A stretch of 64,000 nt of DNA, from contig UBYX01000008.1 in NCBI GenBank assembly GCA_900469955.1, positions 62,001-126,000 of the forward strand. The letters run 5' to 3'. The position numbers and the translations under genes are program-made. Shown here in pieces: positions 63,825 through 64,000 of this stretch. The notes beneath the pieces were generated by a model that had not been told where the DNA came from, made no database searches, and was given only the letters and a program-made list of their open reading frames with translations. Origin of the DNA: Hyphomicrobiales bacterium. GTDB taxonomy: Bacteria > Pseudomonadota > Alphaproteobacteria > Rhizobiales > Rhizobiaceae. Position 1 is the first letter of the stretch. Each line of letters begins with the position of its first letter.

Positions 63825-63866
63825 TTAGGTCTGCCGCATCGCATGGAGCCCAAAAGGGAGGCAACA

Positions 63867-64000
63867 ATGGCGACTATGACATCCTCGGAGACGGAACAGA
63901 TCGAACCCAGGCGGGCGAAAAGCTTCCGCTTGTCGCCCACCGCGATTTCCTATCTTCAGGCAACGCCCCTGACGCTGATCCTCGGCGCCTTCTTGCTCCT
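63867..64000 (+). CDS. ABC transporter permease, N-terminal part (cut by window end)
   Basis: Only 44 codons are visible: MATMTSSETEQIEPRRAKSF, then RLSPTAISYLQATPLTLILG entering a first membrane helix. AGGGAGG precedes the ATG. Position after the PotD-like gene and the hydrophilic-then-hydrophobic start fit a PotB-type permease. The remainder lies outside the window. Confidence 0.7.
   Translation, partial: MATMTSSETEQIEPRRAKSFRLSPTAISYLQATPLTLILGAFLL

Noticed and set aside
1..64000. CRISPR arrays, tRNA/rRNA genes, insertion sequences, integrases
   Set aside because: No regularly spaced repeats, tRNA-like cloverleaf, rRNA segment or transposase/integrase motif was seen on either strand.

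Overview
The window looks like part of a Rhizobiaceae genome (Rhizobium, Sinorhizobium/Ensifer, Agrobacterium or a close relative). Three things point there. The composition is GC-rich. There is a complete fixNOQP-fixGHIS set with FixK/FNR-type boxes. There are rhizobial-style fructose (frcBCA), myo-inositol (iolCDEB, idhA, iolR) and beta-ketoadipate (pcaIJF) loci. The density of ABC/TRAP importers, each with its own regulator, fits a catabolic chromid or plasmid, but the replicon cannot be told from 64 kb. I see no rRNA, tRNA, CRISPR array, insertion sequence or phage gene.

Layout. 1-1.5 kb: the 3' part of an S10 carboxypeptidase and a VOC protein. 1.6-5.7 kb: pcaIJF with an IclR regulator, an acylphosphatase and a perfect operator-like palindrome. 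5.7-12.3 kb: a WGR protein, then a GntR-controlled TRAP transporter with a zinc polyol/aldonate dehydrogenase and mannonate dehydratase (a hexuronate/aldonate module). 12.3-16.9 kb: a ROK regulator divergent from frcBCA. 17.1-18.0 kb: two small conserved proteins. 18.2-20.5 kb: a polar amino-acid (cystine-type) ABC importer. 20.5-29.7 kb: an IclR-associated locus with an oligopeptide-type importer, a SelA-like PLP enzyme, a COG3964 deacetylase-type amidohydrolase and a RidA protein. 29.9-30.8 kb: an orphan ureidoglycine aminohydrolase.

31.2-43.6 kb is an inositol regulon: a sugar-type ABC importer, the operon iolC-iolD-iolE-iolB plus an inositol-dehydrogenase-like gene, iolR and idhA. 43.8-45.6 kb holds a uronate dehydrogenase divergent from a GntR regulator. 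45.8-50.5 kb is the most unusual part: a tightly overlapping six-gene operon with a FecCD-type ABC importer, two tandem paralogous ThuA/GATase-like proteins and a small FmdE-like protein. 50.8-58.9 kb is fixNOQP-fixGHIS. 59.0-60.2 kb has a small glycine-rich lipoprotein and a CRP/FNR regulator without the FNR cysteine cluster. 60.3-64.0 kb has a GntR regulator and the start of a polyamine-type ABC importer with a Tat-exported binding protein, cut by the window edge.

Most modules follow one pattern: importer, a few catabolic enzymes and a dedicated one-component regulator. A recurring detail is a strong hairpin directly after the solute-binding-protein gene and before the next transporter gene (six of seven cases). 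All functional assignments come from reading translated sequence by eye; no database search was run.
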